From Arthrobacter sp. SDTb3-6 (GTDB lineage: Bacteria > Actinomycetota > Actinomycetes > Actinomycetales > Micrococcaceae), in NCBI RefSeq assembly GCF_013376095.1, contig NZ_JAAMFN010000019.1, forward strand, positions 1 through 64,000: a stretch of 64,000 nt of DNA, in the 5' to 3' direction. Position 1 is the first letter of the stretch; the number at the start of each line of letters is the position of its first letter. A program made the position numbers and the translations under genes. The notes under the pieces are model-generated. The model was given only the letters and a program-made list of their open reading frames with translations. It was not told the origin of the DNA and did not search any database. Shown here piece by piece: positions 57,364 through 64,000 of the stretch.

Positions 57364-58263
57364 ATGAGAAATGCCGTGCACGTCGGACTTGTCGGACTTG
57401 GAAAAATGGGCTTCAACATGCGGGAACGCCTGCGTGGGGCGGGGATCGAGGTCACCGGATACGACCGCAACGCCGACGTCACGGACGTGGCGGACCTGGC
57501 CGCCCTGGTGGCGGCCGTACCGGCACCGCGACTGATCTGGGTCATGGTCCCCTCCGGCGACATCACGGATTCGGTCATTCGCGAGCTCGCCTCGCACATG
57601 GAGGCCGGCGACCTGATCGTCGACGGCGGCAACTCCCGGTTCACCGAGGACCAACGCCACCACACCCAACTGGACGAAAAAAACATCGGCTTCATGGACG
57701 TGGGCGTGTCCGGCGGCGTCTGGGGACTGAAAAATGGCTACGGCCTGATGGCCGGCGGTTCCGCTGAACACGTGGAATGGGCGATGCCCCTGCTCGATGC
57801 CCTCCGGCCGGAAGGCGACCGGGCGGACAGCTTTGTCCACGTGGGCGCCGTGGGTGCGGGACACTACGCGAAAATGGTGCACAACGGCATTGAATACGGC
57901 CTCATGCAGGCCTATGCCGAAGGGTATGAGCTGCTGGCCAAGAAGGAAATCATCACCGACCTTCCCGGCACGTTCCGCGCTTGGCAAAAAGGCACAGTGG
58001 TCCGGTCGTGGCTGCTGGACCTGATGGTCAAGGCGCTGGATGAGGATCCCGGCCTGGAATCAATCGGTGACTACGTTGAGGATTCCGGCGAAGGCCGGTG
58101 GACTGTGGAGGAAGCCATCGCCAACGCAGTGCCCGCGCCTGCCATCACCGCCGCACTGTTTGCACGGTTCTCCTCCCGCGAAGACAATTCCCCTGCCATG
58201 AAGATGGTCTCGGCCCTGCGACACCAGTTTGGCGGCCACGCCACCAAGCCGGCGGGTTCCTGA
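57364..58263 (+). CDS. gnd: 6-phosphogluconate dehydrogenase, short decarboxylating type
   Basis: 299 aa. NAD(P) motif VGLVGLGKMGFNM, DGGNSRFTEDQR, SGGVWGLKNGYGLMAGG and GAGHYAKMVHNGIEYGLMQAYAEG. About 170 residues shorter than the E. coli enzyme because the C-terminal helical duplication is absent; this YqeC/GntZ-like short form is standard in actinobacteria and lies between dnaN and recF there. Oxidises 6-phosphogluconate to ribulose 5-phosphate. Confidence 0.95.
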   Translation: MRNAVHVGLVGLGKMGFNMRERLRGAGIEVTGYDRNADVTDVADLAALVAAVPAPRLIWVMVPSGDITDSVIRELASHMEAGDLIVDGGNSRFTEDQRHHTQLDEKNIGFMDVGVSGGVWGLKNGYGLMAGGSAEHVEWAMPLLDALRPEGDRADSFVHVGAVGAGHYAKMVHNGIEYGLMQAYAEGYELLAKKEIITDLPGTFRAWQKGTVVRSWLLDLMVKALDEDPGLESIGDYVEDSGEGRWTVEEAIANAVPAPAITAALFARFSSREDNSPAMKMVSALRHQFGGHATKPAGS

Positions 58264-58281
58264 ACCACCCAAGCCGCACGC

Positions 58282-59482
58282 GTGTTTCTTGAACAACTTT
58301 CACTGACCGATTTCCGCAGCTATGCCCAGGTGGACCTCGCGCTTGCGCCCGGGGTGACGGTCCTGGTCGGTTCCAACGGATTGGGCAAAACCAATCTCGT
58401 GGAGGCCATCGGCTACCTCTCGACCCTGTCATCGCACCGGGTCAGCTCGGACGGACCGCTCCTGCGCTTCGGCGCCGAGCAGGCATTGGTCCGCGCCCAG
58501 CTGGTCCGGGGTGCCCAAAAGGTCGTTATCGAGGTGGAAATCAATGCCGCCCGGGCCAACCGCGCACGCATCAACCGGGCCAACCCCATCAGGGCCCGGG
58601 ACGTGTTAGGCATTTGCCGCAGTGTCCTTTTCGCCCCCGAGGACCTGGCCCTGGTCAAGGGGGACCCGGCCAACCGGCGTCGTTTTTTGGATGAACTCCT
58701 GGTGGTCCTCAGGCCACGGCACGCCGCCACCCGGCAGGACTACGACAAGGTCCTCAAGCAGCGCAATGCACTCCTGAAGTCCGCCCGGGCGGCGCATTTT
58801 TCCCGCAGCGGCGTCACCGAAGGACACCTGGCCACCCTCGACGTGTGGGATGCGCACCTGGCCTCCGCTGCCGCGAAGCTGCTCGCGGCACGGCTTGAAC
58901 TGGTCGACCTGCTGCGCCCGCACCTGGCCGAGTCCTACGCCCGGCTGACCGACGGCTCGAAGCTGCTGCGCGCCGTTTACCGCAGCAGCCTGGATCCGTC
59001 CGGCGACGATGAAGCGCCGTACGATGCCGGCGGGGAGGAGGACCTTTCCCTGTGTACGGTGGAGGAACTCACGGCCCGGTACATCCAGGCCCTGGCGGCC
59101 TCGCGCACCCGGGAACTGGAACGGGGAATGTCCCTCGTGGGTCCGCACCGCGATGAGCTGGAATTGCTGCTGGGGCAGGCACCGGCCCGCGGCTATGCGT
59201 CGCACGGGGAATCGTGGTCCGTGGCGCTTTCCCTGCGGCTGGCCTCCTTTTACGTCCTGGACGCAGACTCGCCCATCCCCGGAAACCAGCCCATCCTGAT
59301 CCTTGACGACGTCTTTGCCGAACTTGACGCCCAACGCCGGCGCAAGCTGGCATCCATGGTGGGCGGTGCGGAACAGGTGTTGGTCACCGCTGCCGTCGCC
59401 GGTGACATTCCGGCGGAGCTGGCCGGGGCCCAGGTCCAGGTCATCCCCGGCGGAGTCATCCCGAACCGGGACGCCGTGCCCC

Positions 59483-59493
<11 letters not shown>
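58282..59493 (+). CDS. recF: DNA replication/repair protein RecF
   Basis: 403 aa. Walker [16 protein letters not shown] (residues 29-43), signature region and Walker [13 protein letters not shown] near residue 340. Loads RecA at gapped DNA. GTG start, 18 bp after gnd; its end overlaps the DUF721 gene by 11 bp. Confidence 0.96.
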
Positions 59494-62517
<3,024 letters not shown>

Positions 62518-62522
62518 GCCTT

Positions 62523-62542
62523 CGGGAACCAACATGTTCCCG
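62523..62542. other. Hairpin in the gyrB-gyrA spacer
   Basis: Inverted repeat CGGGAAC / GTTCCCG with 6-nt loop, 6 bp behind the gyrB stop, followed by AT-rich DNA (62548-62590). Could be a processing site or weak terminator ahead of a gyrA promoter. Confidence 0.4.
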
Positions 62543-62593
62543 CACTTGAATATTACGAATCAGACATATATTGCGAATGGAATATAACAGACT

Positions 62594-64000
62594 ATGAGTG
62601 ACGAAACCCCCGAAAATCCGGGTGCAGGGAACAACGACAACTCCTCCGAGGCCGTCCTGACGGGCGAAGTCCTGGACAGCCACGACAAGGTCGAGCAGAT
62701 CGACCTGCAGGAAGAGATGAAGCGGTCCTACCTGGACTACGCCATGGCGGTCATCGTGGGCCGGGCGCTCCCCGACGTCCGCGACGGGCTCAAGCCCGTC
62801 CACCGCCGCGTGCTCTATGCCATGTTCGACGGCGGCTACCGTCCCGAGCGCTCCTTCAACAAGTGCGCCCGCGTGGTGGGCGAGGTCATGGGCCAGTACC
62901 ACCCGCACGGCGACTCGGCCATCTACGACGCCCTGGTGCGACTGATCCAGGACTGGACCATGCGCTACCCGCTGGCACTGGGCCAGGGAAACTTCGGCTC
63001 GCCGGGCAACGACGGCGCGGCCGCGCCCCGTTACACGGAAACCAAGATGGCCCCGCTGGCCATGGAGATGGTCCGTGACATCGACGAGGAAACCGTTGAT
63101 TTCATGGACAACTACGACGGCAAGAACCAGGAACCGACCATCCTGCCGTCCCGGTTCCCGAACCTGCTGGTCAACGGCTCCTCCGGCATCGCCGTGGGCA
63201 TGGCAACCAACATCCCGCCGCACAACCTGCGCGAAGTCGCGGACGGCGTCCAGTGGTACCTGGCCAACCCCACGGTGGGCCGCGAGGAACTTCTGGAAGC
63301 GCTGATCGCCCGCATCAAGGGCCCCGACTTTCCCACCGGTGCCCAGATCCTGGGACGCAAGGGCATCGAGGATGCCTACCGGACCGGACGCGGGTCCATC
63401 ACGATGCGTGCCGTGGTCAACGTCGAGGAAATCCAGGGACGCACCTGCCTGGTCGTCACCGAACTGCCGTACCAGGCCAACCCGGACAACCTGGCCATCA
63501 AGATCGCCGAACTCGTCAAGGACGGGAAGATCTCCGGCATCGCCGACCTTCGCGACGAAACGTCCGGACGCACGGGCCAGCGCCTGGTCATTGTCCTCAA
63601 GCGCGACGCCGTCGCCAAGGTGGTGCTGAACAACCTCTACAAGCACACGCAACTGCAGGAAAATTTCGGCGCCAACATGCTGGCCATTGTCGACGGGGTG
63701 CCGCGCACCCTTCCCCTGGACGCGTTCATCCGCCACTGGGTCACCCACCAGATGGACGTCATTGTCCGCCGCACCCGCTTCCGCCTGCGCAAGGCCGAAG
63801 AAGAGGCCCACATCCAACGTGCGCTGCTCAAGGCACTCAACGCCCTCGACGAGGTCATCGCCTTGATCCGCCGTTCCTCCACCTCGGAGGAAGCCCGCGA
63901 CGGCCTGATGGCACTACTGGAGATCGACGAGATCCAGGCCAAGGCCATTCTGGACATGCAGCTGCGCAAGCTGGCAGCCCTGGAGCACCAAAAGATCCAG
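62594..64000 (+). CDS. gyrA: DNA gyrase subunit A (5' part, truncated by window end)
   Basis: First 469 codons. [10 protein letters not shown] start, then a 35-residue acidic tail before the breakage-reunion domain ([38 protein letters not shown]). Catalytic Tyr lies in [11 protein letters not shown]. The quinolone-determining segment reads [15 protein letters not shown], i.e. wild-type Ser and Asp positions. Continues beyond 64000. Confidence 0.97.
   Translation, partial: MSDETPENPGAGNNDNSSEAVLTGEVLDSHDKVEQIDLQEEMKRSYLDYAMAVIVGRALPDVRDGLKPVHRRVLYAMFDGGYRPERSFNKCARVVGEVMGQYHPHGDSAIYDALVRLIQDWTMRYPLALGQGNFGSPGNDGAAAPRYTETKMAPLAMEMVRDIDEETVDFMDNYDGKNQEPTILPSRFPNLLVNGSSGIAVGMATNIPPHNLREVADGVQWYLANPTVGREELLEALIARIKGPDFPTGAQILGRKGIEDAYRTGRGSITMRAVVNVEEIQGRTCLVVTELPYQANPDNLAIKIAELVKDGKISGIADLRDETSGRTGQRLVIVLKRDAVAKVVLNNLYKHTQLQENFGANMLAIVDGVPRTLPLDAFIRHWVTHQMDVIVRRTRFRLRKAEEEAHIQRALLKALNALDEVIALIRRSSTSEEARDGLMALLEIDEIQAKAILDMQLRKLAALEHQKIQ

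Overview
The window is a high-GC actinobacterial chromosome segment around the replication origin. The order rpmH-dnaA-dnaN-gnd-recF-DUF721-gyrB-gyrA (right) and murJ-trxB-trxA-parB-parA-rsmG-jag-yidC-yidD-rnpA-rpmH (left of dnaA) is the classic oriC neighbourhood. The protein sequences, GTG starts and gene content suggest an Arthrobacter-like member of the Micrococcaceae; the genus is inferred from gene order and family resemblance, not from a search.

Left part (1-36 kb) is accessory metabolism and transport. It opens with a secreted NlpC/P60 peptidoglycan hydrolase carrying a Pro/Thr/Ser tail, then a NarL-type two-component system divergent from an FtsX-like permease/ATPase pair (layout like ChrSA-HrtBA haem export) and a META-domain lipoprotein. 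From 6.3 to 22.6 kb lies an L-arabinose/arabinan island: GH51 arabinofuranosidase with a binding-protein ABC importer and a LacI regulator, aldose epimerase, araA, araD and araB on the minus strand, and a divergent ChvE/GguAB-like sugar importer followed by a second LacI regulator. Both promoter regions carry LacI-type palindromes placed on recognisable -35/-10 elements. Next come a HxlR regulator divergent from a small Rossmann oxidoreductase, an FAD amine-oxidase/CrtI-like protein overlapping a polytopic membrane protein, a 1.1 kb spacer with three micro-ORFs that have strong ribosome binding sites, and an Opp/Dpp peptide importer with both ATPases fused in one protein.

Middle part (33.5-41.8 kb): PH-domain membrane protein, histidine phosphatase, tRNA CCA nucleotidyltransferase, NUDIX hydrolase, MurJ flippase, a pseudokinase/jelly-roll membrane protein (the part fused to MurJ in mycobacterial MviN), thioredoxin reductase and thioredoxin.

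From 41.8 to 48.2 kb there is a 6.4 kb stretch with no convincing intact gene. It holds an eroded IS1182-family transposase and five parS centromere sites; a sixth parS lies inside parA. Then parB, parA, rsmG, jag, yidC, yidD, rnpA and rpmH run leftwards, the origin region with DnaA boxes flanks dnaA on both sides, and the replication genes run rightwards to a gyrA truncated by the window end.
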